Assembly: GCF_014904735.1 (NCBI RefSeq)
Contig: NZ_JACZCR010000024.1
Span: 1-64,000, forward strand
Direction: 5' to 3'
Length of the DNA: 64,000 bases
Origin: Microbulbifer hainanensis
GTDB lineage: Bacteria; Pseudomonadota; Gammaproteobacteria; Pseudomonadales; Cellvibrionaceae
The position numbers and the translations under genes are program-made. The notes below the pieces were generated by a model that saw only the letters and a program-made list of their open reading frames with translations, was not told the origin of the DNA and made no database searches. Numbering within the stretch: position 1 is the first letter of the stretch; the number at the start of each line of letters is the position of its first letter. Of this stretch, positions 33,117-41,364 are shown piece by piece.

Positions 33117-33997
33117 AGTCGTCCCCGCTGTCCCTGGTCGAAAAATCCAAAGGCGAGAGTGCCTTCGGCCGCCTGATGCATTTCTGGCGTAAGGTATGCG
33201 GCCTGTCCCAGGAGCAGCTGTCCGGCCCGCTGGGCGTGTCCACCCGGCATATCAGTTTCCTCGAAACCGGCCGTTCGATGCCGTCGCGCATCGTCGTGCA
33301 GACCCTGGCAGACACTTTCGAGCTGTCGTCGCGGGACCGCGCCTACCTGTTTGCGGCCGCCGGTTACGCCGCTGACCAGTCGCTGTTCGATTCCCCGGAA
33401 CTGACCCATTGGATCCACAAATCCATGCGCGTGGGACTTGAGCGCAGCGAACCGACTCCGGCCTTCGTGCACGACAGCTTCGGCCGCCTGCTGGCGGTGA
33501 ACCGCGCCTGGCTGGCGTTTTTCCTGCCGCGGGTGGACGCCGAGCTGCTGGAGGGCGATGCCAATATCTACGAACTTATGATGAGCCCGAAGGGGCTGCG
33601 CCCGCTGCTGTACAACGGTACCGCACTGGCCAGCGGTCTGGCCCTGTACCTGACCATGGAAACGCTGCAGGGGAACGAGGCCGAGGGCTGGGAGTTGCTG
33701 GAGCGGCTGCGCGCATCCAATGCCGTGCCGGACGACTGGGAACAGCTCGCCAAACGGCTGGTACACACCAGTGATTACCCGGTGGCGCTGGTCGCCGATG
33801 GCGACATCATCAATATCACCGTCTACAACGACACCCTGTCCACTACCTCACAGCTGGTACAGCCGCGCCTGCTGATCGGCCGCCTCTACCGCGACGACGG
33901 CAAACCGCTGCTGACTCATGGCGAGCTGGCGGCAGTACCGGCGGACCACCCGCTGCTGTACCGCGGGCTGCGGCAGGACCCCGCCAGCGAGCGCTGA
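33113..33997 (+). CDS. XRE regulator with MmyB-like ligand-binding domain (second copy)
   Basis: A 294-residue paralogue of the regulator at 12103-12936. The helix-turn-helix is at about 20-72 (LMHFWRKVCGLSQEQLSGPL, then STRHISFLETGRSMPSRIVV). The PAS-like MmyB domain follows (PTPAFVHDSFGRLLAVNRAWLAF). The GTG at 33113 is preferred, with GGGAAG 8 bases upstream; the frame continues upstream to 33032 through the DUF188 relic, which is unlikely to be translated with it. The downstream NCS2-type permease gene, 120 bases away on the same strand, is a possible target. The ligand is unknown. Confidence 0.82.
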   Translation: MKSSPLSLVEKSKGESAFGRLMHFWRKVCGLSQEQLSGPLGVSTRHISFLETGRSMPSRIVVQTLADTFELSSRDRAYLFAAAGYAADQSLFDSPELTHWIHKSMRVGLERSEPTPAFVHDSFGRLLAVNRAWLAFFLPRVDAELLEGDANIYELMMSPKGLRPLLYNGTALASGLALYLTMETLQGNEAEGWELLERLRASNAVPDDWEQLAKRLVHTSDYPVALVADGDIINITVYNDTLSTTSQLVQPRLLIGRLYRDDGKPLLTHGELAAVPADHPLLYRGLRQDPASER

Positions 33998-34117
33998 TCT
34001 TACCTCGGAAATAATGGCGGGAATGCCGCCGTCGACTTAAGCTGAACCCAGCAGTCAAAAGTGATTGCTGCTGTACCCCTAATGTGCCCCTATAAAAATA
34101 ACCAGAGGCAATCAGCG

Positions 34118-35500
34118 ATGAGCGACAAGTCCAATCAAACCGCCGCTTCCGGCGGCTGGCGCTGGGGGCAATTCTCCCTGCGCGTTCCCCTCCTGCACCT
34201 GAAAGTCGTGCCCTCCCAGATGCTCCAGGGCTTGGTGGTGGCCAGCGGCACCAGCCTGATCATGGCGCCGGTGATGACCGGTTACTTCGGCCTCAGTTTC
34301 GAGGAGGCGCTCGCGCTGATCATGCTGGCGAATACGGTGCTGTGCGCGTCTTTCCTGCTGTTCGGCGAGCCCTTCGCGCCGGGCATGCTGACACCGGCAT
34401 TTCCGCTGGTACTGACGTTCATCGTCAGCGGCTACCCGGAGGGGCCGGTGCGCTTCCAGGTGATGACGGCGCTGTCGCTGAGCCTGGCGGCGATCGCGCT
34501 GCTGTTCAGCCTCACCGGCCTGTCGAAGCGGGTCATGGCGTCGCTGCCGGCAGCATTGAAGGCGGGCATCATTTTCGGGGCGGCAATCTCGGCGCTCGAC
34601 CGGGTCTTCGTCAAGGACGTCGCCCTGTTTGAAAGCCACCCGATCAGTGCCACCACTGCGCTGGTCGTAGCGCTGCTGTTTACCTTCTCCGCGCCGATCC
34701 AGCGCCTGCGCGCGAAGAGCCGCATCGTCGATGCCATCTCCAGTCTGGGCCTGTTGCCTGGTTTCCTCGCCGCGGCTCTTGTCGGCATGGCCGTGGGTGA
34801 AGTTCAGTTCGATGTGCAGTGGGGGTGGCTGCTGCCGCCGGTAGCGGAAACCCTGGCCAAGGTATCGCCGCTGTCGATCGGCTGGCCGCCGCTGACCATG
34901 TATCTGGAAGTGCTGCCGCTGGCATTCGTGGCCTATGTGATCCTGTTCGGCGATTTCATTACCGGCTCGGAGATGATCCGCAGCGCCCAGGGGGAGCGTC
35001 CGGACGATCCCATCGACCTGAACTTCGAGCGCACCCAGGTGGCCGTGGCCACGCGCAACGCGGTCTCCGCGGTGATTGCGCCGATGTTCCCGTTCCAGGG
35101 GGTGCTGTGGACTGGCGTGCACGCGGTCGTGGTGCAGGCCTGGCGCAGTGGGCGCGACAAGGTTGTGGACCTGCGCAGCGGCATCGGCTCCTACTATGTA
35201 TACGGCCTGCCGCTGATCTATCTGTGCTGGCCGTGGATCAGCCTGATCAAGCCGCTGATGACCATCGCCCTGATGCTGACGCTGGCGCTGACGGCTTTCG
35301 CCTGCATTATGGTGGCCGCACCGCTGGTGAAGAAGCCGCTGGAAATGGTCAGCGCACTGGTGATCGGCTATATGCTGGCGATGTTCGATGTGTGGACAGC
35401 ACTCGCCGTGGCGGTGTTCCTGCTGGTGGCGGTGAACGGCCATATTCCGCGGTGGCGCCGCGCCGCTACGGCGCCCGCCGCCGAGCCCAACGAAACCTGA
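34118..35500 (+). CDS. NCS2-like (xanthine/uracil permease family) membrane transporter
   Basis: A 460-residue polytopic inner-membrane protein with about 12-14 hydrophobic segments. The layout and the segment LPAALKAGIIFGAAISALDR resemble NCS2 (SLC23-type) permeases. The loop GDFITGSEMIRSAQGERPDDPIDLNFERTQ takes the place of the substrate-site region. The classical NCS2 signature is weak, so this may be a divergent branch. Uptake of a nucleobase or another small anion by proton symport is the family expectation. The ATG at 34118 has AGAGG 9 bases upstream, and CTATAAAAAT at 34090-34099 may belong to the promoter or leader. Confidence 0.55.
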   Translation: MSDKSNQTAASGGWRWGQFSLRVPLLHLKVVPSQMLQGLVVASGTSLIMAPVMTGYFGLSFEEALALIMLANTVLCASFLLFGEPFAPGMLTPAFPLVLTFIVSGYPEGPVRFQVMTALSLSLAAIALLFSLTGLSKRVMASLPAALKAGIIFGAAISALDRVFVKDVALFESHPISATTALVVALLFTFSAPIQRLRAKSRIVDAISSLGLLPGFLAAALVGMAVGEVQFDVQWGWLLPPVAETLAKVSPLSIGWPPLTMYLEVLPLAFVAYVILFGDFITGSEMIRSAQGERPDDPIDLNFERTQVAVATRNAVSAVIAPMFPFQGVLWTGVHAVVVQAWRSGRDKVVDLRSGIGSYYVYGLPLIYLCWPWISLIKPLMTIALMLTLALTAFACIMVAAPLVKKPLEMVSALVIGYMLAMFDVWTALAVAVFLLVAVNGHIPRWRRAATAPAAEPNET

Positions 35501-35624
35501 TTGTCTCTGGTGGGGCGGTCTTGCGGCCGCTCCCGCCATTACTTCTCCCCGTCTCCCCAGTCGTATACTTCCCGCCGCCAATTGGCTATAACTGCCCGAA
35601 AGATTTTCAGCGGTATCCAACGCT

Positions 35625-35846
35625 ATGCAACAACCCATCACCAGCTACCACCGTGACGAGGACGATCACTGGGTGGCGGAACTCGCCTGCGGTCACTTCC
35701 AGCACGTGCGCCACGATCCGCCATGGCAAAACCGCCCCTGGGTCATCACCGCCGAGGGGCGCAAGTCGATGCTTGGCCAGACGCTCGACTGCATCAAATG
35801 CGACGATGGCGCGCCGCCGGACAATATCGAGGAGGTAAACAGCTGA
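35625..35846 (+). CDS. DUF3565 small zinc-binding-like protein
   Basis: A 73-residue protein with the DUF3565 pattern: [20 protein letters not shown], then [11 protein letters not shown] and LDCIKCDDG. The conserved cysteines and histidines (CGHxQHxRH and CxxC) could bind one zinc ion. Function is unknown for the family. Its TGA overlaps the ATG of the DUF188 gene by one base, so the two are coupled. Confidence 0.8.
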   Translation: MQQPITSYHRDEDDHWVAELACGHFQHVRHDPPWQNRPWVITAEGRKSMLGQTLDCIKCDDGAPPDNIEEVNS

Positions 35847-36319
35847 TGGCGAAAATCTGGGTGGATGCCGACGCCTGTCCGGTGGTGATCAAGGAGATCC
35901 TGTTCCGCGCCGCCGAGCGCACGCAGACAGAGATGACTCTGGTGGCCAACCAGCCGGTGCGCGTGCCGCCGTCGCGGGTGATCAAGTCGATGCAGGTGAC
36001 GTCTGGCTTCGATGTGGCCGACAACGAGATCGTGCAGCGCTGCGCAGCCGGCGACCTGATCATCACCAGCGATATTCCCCTGGCCGCCGAGGTGATCGAC
36101 AAGGGCGCCGAGGCGCTCAGCCCCCGCGGCGAGTGCCACACCAAGGCGAATATCCGTGCGCGCCTGAACATGCGCGATTTTATGGACACCATGCGCTCCA
36201 GCGGTGTGCACACCGGAGGGCCGCCGGCGCTGAACCAGCAGGATCGCAAGGCCTTCGCCGATCAGTTAGATAAATGGCTGGCGCAGCAGCGGCTGCCGAC
36301 CCAGCGGAAAAATTCTTGA
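35846..36319 (+). CDS. DUF188 family protein (YaiI/YqxD-like, PIN-like fold)
   Basis: A 157-residue conserved protein. [19 protein letters not shown] at the N-terminus and [20 protein letters not shown] in the middle are the family blocks. The acidic residues suggest a PIN-like nuclease fold, but no activity is established for the family. The C-terminus has [20 protein letters not shown], also conserved. It is translationally coupled to the DUF3565 gene and followed after 12 bases by an acetyltransferase. A truncated decayed copy lies 2.9 kb upstream at 32919. Confidence 0.88.
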   Translation: MAKIWVDADACPVVIKEILFRAAERTQTEMTLVANQPVRVPPSRVIKSMQVTSGFDVADNEIVQRCAAGDLIITSDIPLAAEVIDKGAEALSPRGECHTKANIRARLNMRDFMDTMRSSGVHTGGPPALNQQDRKAFADQLDKWLAQQRLPTQRKNS

Positions 36320-36331
36320 GGGATACTCGCA

Positions 36332-36826
36332 GTGAGTGAAGCAAAACTGGAAGTTGCGCGGGACACCCATCTGCCAATCGTGATGTCCTGGATTCAGGAT
36401 CGAGAGCAGTGCGTGCAGTGGGGCGGGCCGAACTTCCGCTATCCGTTCGATGCGCAGAGCTTTGTGGAAGACTGCCGTTGGGGCGATCTCGCCAGTTTTG
36501 TGCTGGCGAATGCCAGTGGCGAACTCTTTGCGTTTGGCCAGTATTACAATCGCCTCGACCGCTGCCACCTGGGGCGGCTGATCGTTTCGCCTCACCAGCG
36601 CGGTGCCGGTTACGGCCAGCAGCTGGTCGCCGAACTCGCCGAGCACGGCTGCCGCGAGCTGGGGCTGCGCGAAACATCGCTGTTCGTATTGAAAGACAAC
36701 CCGCCCGCGCGTGGGCTCTACCAAAAACTCGGTTTCCAGTTTGCCGATTACCCGGAACAGCAGGAGTGGCTCAGCTGGTGCGATTACATGGTCGCGCCGG
36801 CCGGCGCTTTTTCAGCGACGGAATAA
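36332..36826 (+). CDS. GNAT family N-acetyltransferase
   Basis: A 164-residue GNAT enzyme starting at a GTG. The acetyl-CoA motif A is clear: LGRLIVSPHQRGAGYGQQLV (about 82-101, with the pyrophosphate loop QRGAGYGQ). Motif B follows, with LFVLKDNPPARGLYQKLGFQ. The N-terminal part (DTHLPIVMSWIQDREQCVQW) is typical of stand-alone small-molecule or protein acetyltransferases. The substrate is unknown. It probably belongs to the DUF3565-DUF188 transcript. Confidence 0.85.
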   Translation: MSEAKLEVARDTHLPIVMSWIQDREQCVQWGGPNFRYPFDAQSFVEDCRWGDLASFVLANASGELFAFGQYYNRLDRCHLGRLIVSPHQRGAGYGQQLVAELAEHGCRELGLRETSLFVLKDNPPARGLYQKLGFQFADYPEQQEWLSWCDYMVAPAGAFSATE

Positions 36827-36861
36827 AAGTGAAAAATCAGAAGTTAACAGGGAGTTTGAAT

Positions 36862-37743
36862 ATGGCCGTCAGATCAGCAATTGCCTCCGCGTTGCTCGGG
36901 CTAGTTGCCGTAAGCGCACACGGCGAAGCGGCAAAACCGCTGCCGCAGCTGCACGCCTATCAGGTAAAAGAGGAGTGGCGCACACCGGTGCAGCCACTGC
37001 GCGTCGCCGAACACACCTGGCAGATCGGCACCGAGGGCCTCAGCAGCCTGCTGCTGACAACCAAATCCGGTGCCGTGCTGATCGACGGCGGCATGCCCCA
37101 GGCCGCCGACCACCTGCTCGAGAATTTACGTGTGCTCGGGCTCGCGCCCACCGACCTGAAACTGATCCTGCAGAGCCACGGCCACGGCGACCACGCCGGT
37201 TCCCTCGCCGCGGTCGCGCGGGCCACCGGTGCACAGGTGGTGAGTAACGCAGAGACCGCACAGCTGATGGCCCGCGGTGGATCCAATGACATTCACTTCG
37301 GCGATGGCATTATCTATCCGCCGCTACAGACCGATCGTCTGGTGCACGACGGCGAAAAAATTCGGCTTGGCGAGCTGGAACTGCAGGTGCACTTCGTGCC
37401 CGGCCACACCCCGGGCAGCATGGCCTGGACCTGGCGCGACCGCCGCGACGGCAAGCTCGTGAATGTCGCCTACGTCGACAGTCTCACCGCGCCCGGCTAC
37501 CAGTTGCTGAACAACCCGCGCTACCCGCGAATTGTCGACGACTACCAGCACAGCTTCGATACCGTGCGCGCGCTGCCATGTGACCTGCTGCTGACGCCGC
37601 ACCCGAATGCCAGTGGTTGGGAGTACGGCATGCGCGCGGTACAGGAAAAACCCATCGGCTGTCGTGTGTACGCGGACAATGCGCAGCGGGTGTTCGAGCA
37701 ACAGCTCGCTGAGCAGAAATCGGCGCAAGTAAAGTCGATGTAA
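36862..37743 (+). CDS. Subclass B3 metallo-beta-lactamase
   Basis: A 293-residue secreted MBL-fold hydrolase. The ATG at 36862 has AGGGAG 7 bases upstream and begins a signal peptide (MAVRSAIASALLGLVAVSAHG). The zinc ligands fit the B3 pattern: H106, H108, D110 and H111 in SHGHGDHAGS, H182 in PGHTPGSM, and H247 in LLTPHP. VDSLTAPGYQLLNNPRYP holds the B3 serine (S207). These blocks match L1/THIN-B-type enzymes, which open beta-lactams including carbapenems. Activity is inferred from the motifs. It is chromosomal, with neighbouring composition and no mobile element nearby, so it looks intrinsic. Confidence 0.85.
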   Translation: MAVRSAIASALLGLVAVSAHGEAAKPLPQLHAYQVKEEWRTPVQPLRVAEHTWQIGTEGLSSLLLTTKSGAVLIDGGMPQAADHLLENLRVLGLAPTDLKLILQSHGHGDHAGSLAAVARATGAQVVSNAETAQLMARGGSNDIHFGDGIIYPPLQTDRLVHDGEKIRLGELELQVHFVPGHTPGSMAWTWRDRRDGKLVNVAYVDSLTAPGYQLLNNPRYPRIVDDYQHSFDTVRALPCDLLLTPHPNASGWEYGMRAVQEKPIGCRVYADNAQRVFEQQLAEQKSAQVKSM

Positions 37744-37807
37744 TGATCGGCATTTACACTTTGCCGACCTAAACACGAAAAATAATAAGAACCGGAGATA
37801 TTCGGGG

Positions 37808-38545
37808 ATGCCTTTCTTAATTCTTTCCCTGCTGCTGCAGGTCGCATTTGTCGTCCACATCCTGAAAACGGGGCGCAGCACCACCTGGATCTGGATCGTG
37901 GTGATGCTGCCGATGGCCGGCCTGATCGCCTATCTCATCGTAGAGATTTTGCCGGGGCTGTCGAACAGCCGCGCGGGGCGCCACGCCCGGCGCAAAGTGC
38001 GCTCGGCCATCAATCCCAACCGGGATATCAATCGGGCGGTGCGCGAGTACACGGTTTCCGACACGGTGGAAAATTCCATGCGCCTCGCCAATGAGTGCCT
38101 CAATCGGGGGCTGGCGGAAGACGCACGGGAACTGTTCCGCAAGTGCTTGCACGGGCCGCATGTGGATGATCCGGATATCCTGTTCGGCTTGGCGCGCGCG
38201 CAGTTCCAGCTGGGCGAGTACGCCGAGGTCAGGGAAACCCTCGACCAGCTCAAGGAACGCAACCCCGACTACCGTAATGCGGAAGCGCACCTGCTCTATG
38301 CGCGAGCGCTGGAAGGCATGGATCAGGTGGCCGCTGCGCTGCACGAATACGAAGTGCTGCACAGCTATTACCCCGGCCCGGAAGCGGCGGTCTATTACGG
38401 CAAGTTCCTGAAAGCGCAGAACCAGCCGGACCTGGCCAACCGGATATTCCGCGAGGTGTTACAGAAGGCTGACCACCTCGGCAAACAATACAAGACGCTG
38501 CACCGGGATCTGCTCCAGCTCGCCCGCAGCGAACTGGCCGGCTGA
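37808..38545 (+). CDS. Membrane-anchored TPR protein with PLDc_N-like N-terminus
   Basis: A 245-residue protein. The N-terminal 55 residues form two membrane segments separated by a short polar turn (FVVHILKTGRSTTWIWIVVM), resembling the PLDc_N membrane module. From about residue 80, TPR-like helices follow (RLANECLNRGLAEDARELFR, then ILFGLARAQFQLGEYAEVRE). The helices would face the cytoplasm if the N-terminus is a hairpin. It probably scaffolds other proteins; no enzyme motif is visible. Its stop codon overlaps the start of the next gene (TGATG). Confidence 0.75.
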   Translation: MPFLILSLLLQVAFVVHILKTGRSTTWIWIVVMLPMAGLIAYLIVEILPGLSNSRAGRHARRKVRSAINPNRDINRAVREYTVSDTVENSMRLANECLNRGLAEDARELFRKCLHGPHVDDPDILFGLARAQFQLGEYAEVRETLDQLKERNPDYRNAEAHLLYARALEGMDQVAAALHEYEVLHSYYPGPEAAVYYGKFLKAQNQPDLANRIFREVLQKADHLGKQYKTLHRDLLQLARSELAG

Positions 38546-39090
38546 TGCTGATCGAGCCGCAAACCGCGCGTCTGCAACTGCGCCAGTGGCGCGACAGCGA
38601 CCGCGCGCCTTTTGCCGCGATGAATGCGGATGCGCGGGTGATGGAATTCTTTCCCGCGCTGCTGAGCCGCGCGGAGAGCGACGCGGCTGTCGACCGCCAG
38701 ATCGCCCATATCGATCAACACGGCTGGGGATTCTGGGCGGTGGAGCGAATGGCGGATCAACGCTTTATTGGCTTTGTCGGCATCAAGAACGTCACCGACG
38801 ACATGCCGTTTGCACCGGCGGTGGAAATCGGCTGGCGTCTGGCGCCGGAGTTCTGGGGACAGGGCTACGCGACAGAAGCGGCGCGCGCGTCGCTGCAGGT
38901 TGCCTTCGCGCAGTTGCAGTTAGTAGATGTTGTGTCTTTCACCGTGGTGAGCAATCGGCGCTCGCGCGCAGTGATGGAAAAGCTGGGAATGCGGGAAGAT
39001 CCGCAGAATTTCTTGCATCCGGCTTTACCGGTCGGGCACCCGCTGCAGGAGCACTGTCTCTACCGCATTGCGCGAGACAGTTTCCGCTAG
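38545..39090 (+). CDS. RimJ/RimL-type GNAT acetyltransferase
   Basis: A 181-residue GNAT enzyme of the Acetyltransf_3 type. It starts with TARLQLRQWRDSDRAPFAAM, the usual N-terminus. Motif A is EIGWRLAPEFWGQGYATEAA (about 93-112), and SFTVVSNRRSRAVMEKLGM follows. Relatives acetylate ribosomal protein N-termini or small amines; the substrate here is unknown. It overlaps the TPR gene by one base at its start. At its end the TAG shares the palindrome CTAG with the stop codon of yifB on the other strand. Confidence 0.88.
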   Translation: MLIEPQTARLQLRQWRDSDRAPFAAMNADARVMEFFPALLSRAESDAAVDRQIAHIDQHGWGFWAVERMADQRFIGFVGIKNVTDDMPFAPAVEIGWRLAPEFWGQGYATEAARASLQVAFAQLQLVDVVSFTVVSNRRSRAVMEKLGMREDPQNFLHPALPVGHPLQEHCLYRIARDSFR

Positions 39091-40577
39091 GCCGGCTGAG
39101 CACTTTTGCGATCCAGGTTGCGGTAGGCGATGGCCTCGGCAATCTGCCCCGCGCCGATATTTTCCTCCCCCGCCAGATCCGCCAGTGTGCGCGCAACTTT
39201 CAATACCCGGTGGTAGCTGCGCGCCGACAGACCCAGTTGTTCCACCGACTGCCGCAGCAACTGCTGTTCCGCGTTACCGAGTGCGCAGACTCCATCCAGT
39301 TCACGCCCCTGCAATTGCGCATTGATTTTATTCTGCCGCGCCAGCTGGATATCCCGCGCGAGGCGGACGCGCTCGCACACTGCCGCGGAGGATTCACCGG
39401 CCGGCGCGTCCTGTAATTGGCCCGCCGACATGCTCGCCACTTCCACCTGCATATCGATGCGGTCCAGCAACGGGCCGGACAGCTTGTTGCGGTAGCGGTC
39501 GATCTGGTCCGGCGTGCAGCGACAGCGGGCTTCGCCGAGATAGCCGCAGGGGCAGGGATTCATCGCGCCGACCAGCTGGAAATCCGCCGGGTAGGTGACC
39601 TGGGCGCGGGCGCGGGAGATGCGCACCTCGCCGTTCTCCAGTGGTTCGCGCAGGATTTCCAGTGCGTGGCGCGGGAACTCGGGCATTTCGTCCAGGAACA
39701 GCACGCCGCGGTGGGCCAGGGAAATTTCCCCCGGTTTCGGGTTGCTGCCGCCGCCCACCAGTGCGGTGGGCGAAGCGCTGTGGTGCGGCGCGCGGAACGG
39801 GCGCCGGCGCAAGTCCGCGAGTCCGGCGCTTGAGTAGACCGCGGCCACCTCGATCAGCTCGCCCTGGGTCAGCGGTGGCAATATGCCGGGCAGGCGGCTG
39901 GCGAGCATGGTTTTGCCTGTACCGGGCGGCCCGTAAAACAGCAGGTTGTGGCCACCGGCCGCGGCGACTTCCAGCGCGCGCCGCGCTTTCAACTGGCCGC
40001 GCACGTCGGCCAGGTCGGCGCAGGGGATTTCGTTGCTTGCCGGCTGTCGCTCGGCGGCGGGCAGGGATTCGCGGCCGTGCAGTTCGGCGCACACTTGCAG
40101 CAGGGATTCGGCGGTGCGGATCTCGCCGTCCGCCAGCGCCGCTTCGGCACCGGAGTCCCGCGGCAGTACCTGCCGCCGCCCGGCAGCGCCGCAGGCAATG
40201 GCGGCGGGCAGGGCGCCGCTCACTTCGCGCAGTGCACCGGTGAGCGCCAGCTCGCCGATAAATTCATAGTTCTGCAGCGGTTCACAGGGAATCTGTCCGG
40301 AGGCGGCGAGAATGCCGATGGCGATCGCCAGGTCATAGCGCCCACCCTCCTTGGGCAGGTCCGCCGGGGCCAGGTTCACGGTGATGCGCCGCTGGGGAAA
40401 TTCAAAGTGGCTGTTGATCAGGGCGCTGCGCACCCGGTCGCGGCTCTCGCGCACGGCCGCTTCGGGCAGGCCGACGATATGGAATGCGGGCAGGCCGTTG
40501 GCAAGGTGGGTCTCCACGGTGACCAGCGGCGCGTCGACGCCCAACTGTGCGCGGGAGTAGGTGACGGAAAGGCTCAA
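39087..40577 (-). CDS. YifB-family Mg-chelatase-like AAA+ ATPase (ComM-like)
   Basis: A 496-residue protein of the YifB/ComM family. ComM is a hexameric branch-migration helicase in natural transformation. An N-terminal Lon-like ChlI domain (SRAQLGVDAPLVTVETHLAN) is followed by an AAA+ module with Walker A YGPPGTGKT (about residue 217) and Walker B VLFLDEMPEF. The C-terminal Mg_chelatase_C part includes LSARSYHRVLKVARTLADL. I place the start at a TTG at 40577, because AAGGA lies 7 bases upstream and the product then begins LSLSVTYSRA, matching the family start; no suitable ATG exists. The gene order with ubiK is as in Pseudomonas. Confidence 0.92.
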   Translation of the reverse strand: MSLSVTYSRAQLGVDAPLVTVETHLANGLPAFHIVGLPEAAVRESRDRVRSALINSHFEFPQRRITVNLAPADLPKEGGRYDLAIAIGILAASGQIPCEPLQNYEFIGELALTGALREVSGALPAAIACGAAGRRQVLPRDSGAEAALADGEIRTAESLLQVCAELHGRESLPAAERQPASNEIPCADLADVRGQLKARRALEVAAAGGHNLLFYGPPGTGKTMLASRLPGILPPLTQGELIEVAAVYSSAGLADLRRRPFRAPHHSASPTALVGGGSNPKPGEISLAHRGVLFLDEMPEFPRHALEILREPLENGEVRISRARAQVTYPADFQLVGAMNPCPCGYLGEARCRCTPDQIDRYRNKLSGPLLDRIDMQVEVASMSAGQLQDAPAGESSAAVCERVRLARDIQLARQNKINAQLQGRELDGVCALGNAEQQLLRQSVEQLGLSARSYHRVLKVARTLADLAGEENIGAGQIAEAIAYRNLDRKSAQPA

Positions 40578-40608
40578 AATTTCATCCTTGAAATTCGTCT
40601 TGATGGAA

Positions 40609-40881
40609 TCAGTCGGCGGGGGGCGCCTTGCCCTCCTGGTCGGCCAGCGCCTGTTCGAGGGTTTCCACCTGGGCCTCCACACGGGCGAGTTTTTCCCGCG
40701 TGCGCCGCAGTATCTCCACCTGGGTATCGAACTCGTGCTGGGAAACCAGTGGCAAATTGCCCAGCGCCACGGCGAGCGCGTCGCGCAGGTCGCTGGTGAC
40801 CACTGCGCCCTGTTTCTGCAGTTCGCTCAATAACTGTTGCAGTTTTTCCGCTGACACCGGCAATTCCTCGCTAAAAAGCAT
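40609..40881 (-). CDS. ubiK: UbiK / BMFP family ubiquinone accessory factor
   Basis: A 90-residue BMFP protein. EFDTQVEILRRTREKLARVEAQVETLE (about 49-75), described here by its pattern, is the conserved coiled-coil C-terminus. UbiK partners UbiJ to support aerobic ubiquinone biosynthesis in E. coli. The ATG at 40881 is chosen because the residues before it have no similarity to the family. It lies 31 bases upstream of yifB on the same strand. Confidence 0.85.
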   Translation of the reverse strand: MLFSEELPVSAEKLQQLLSELQKQGAVVTSDLRDALAVALGNLPLVSQHEFDTQVEILRRTREKLARVEAQVETLEQALADQEGKAPPAD

Positions 40882-41364
40882 CGGTTTTCTGGTACCGGAT
40901 TGTAACCCAGCCCGACGGTTGGCGTGAATGTGTGCAGTTGCGCACTCCGTGAAGGAAGAAGCGCACATTGCGCCGCCAATGTGCTCCTTGTTGGTTCATC
41001 GGCGCGATTTGCCTCACCACATCAGTGCGCACCGCCTGAGGCGGCTTCATTTTGGTGCGCCATATCTTTGCGGCGATTTCCGCAGCGTCGCTTTCCCCTC
41101 CAAAAACTGCCGATAAGTCGTTGATTTTTCAAACGGAATGCAGAGTTGGCATCAAGCCTGCACTAAAAGCAGTGCAGCTTGGTGCAGGTGTTCCACCGCA
41201 GACCATTCTCAGCCGCCGGGCGAGGAAGTGCTCACGAGGCCGATAAATAACCGCCGCCACCAATCCGCAGTGGCCGGCCCCCGAAGCTGAACGCAGGCTG
41301 CACCGAATAAAAATTGACGACGAGACAAACACAGAGACCAAGGAGAAATAAGGTGGGAATCAAA
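40882..41364. promoter_or_regulatory. 483-base regulatory spacer between ubiK and the nitrogen cluster
   Basis: No gene is visible. Several GCAC/GTGC dyads occur: GCACATTG (40963-40970) with CAATGTGC (40977-40984), and GCGCACC (41027-41033) with GGTGCGC (41054-41060). They lie upstream of a -24/-12 element at 41147, where an NtrC-type activator would bind, but their spacing does not match the 17-bp NtrC consensus dyad. Confidence 0.5.
41147..41162 (+). promoter_or_regulatory. Candidate sigma-54 promoter of the porin-glnK-amtB cluster
   Basis: TGGCATCAAGCCTGCA has GG (41148-41149) and GC (41160-41161) separated by exactly 10 bases, the invariant -24/-12 spacing. It lies about 200 bases before the porin start codon and precedes nitrogen-assimilation genes, which are commonly controlled by NtrC and RpoN. 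Confidence 0.6.

Noticed and set aside
34112-35641. 509-codon open frame opposite the permease gene
   Set aside because: The product is rich in Q, R and H with no motif; the plus strand encodes a clear membrane protein.
40963-41060. GCAC/GTGC dyads as NtrC binding sites
   Set aside because: Arm spacing does not fit the 17-bp NtrC dyad. They remain possible enhancer elements but are not called as NtrC sites.
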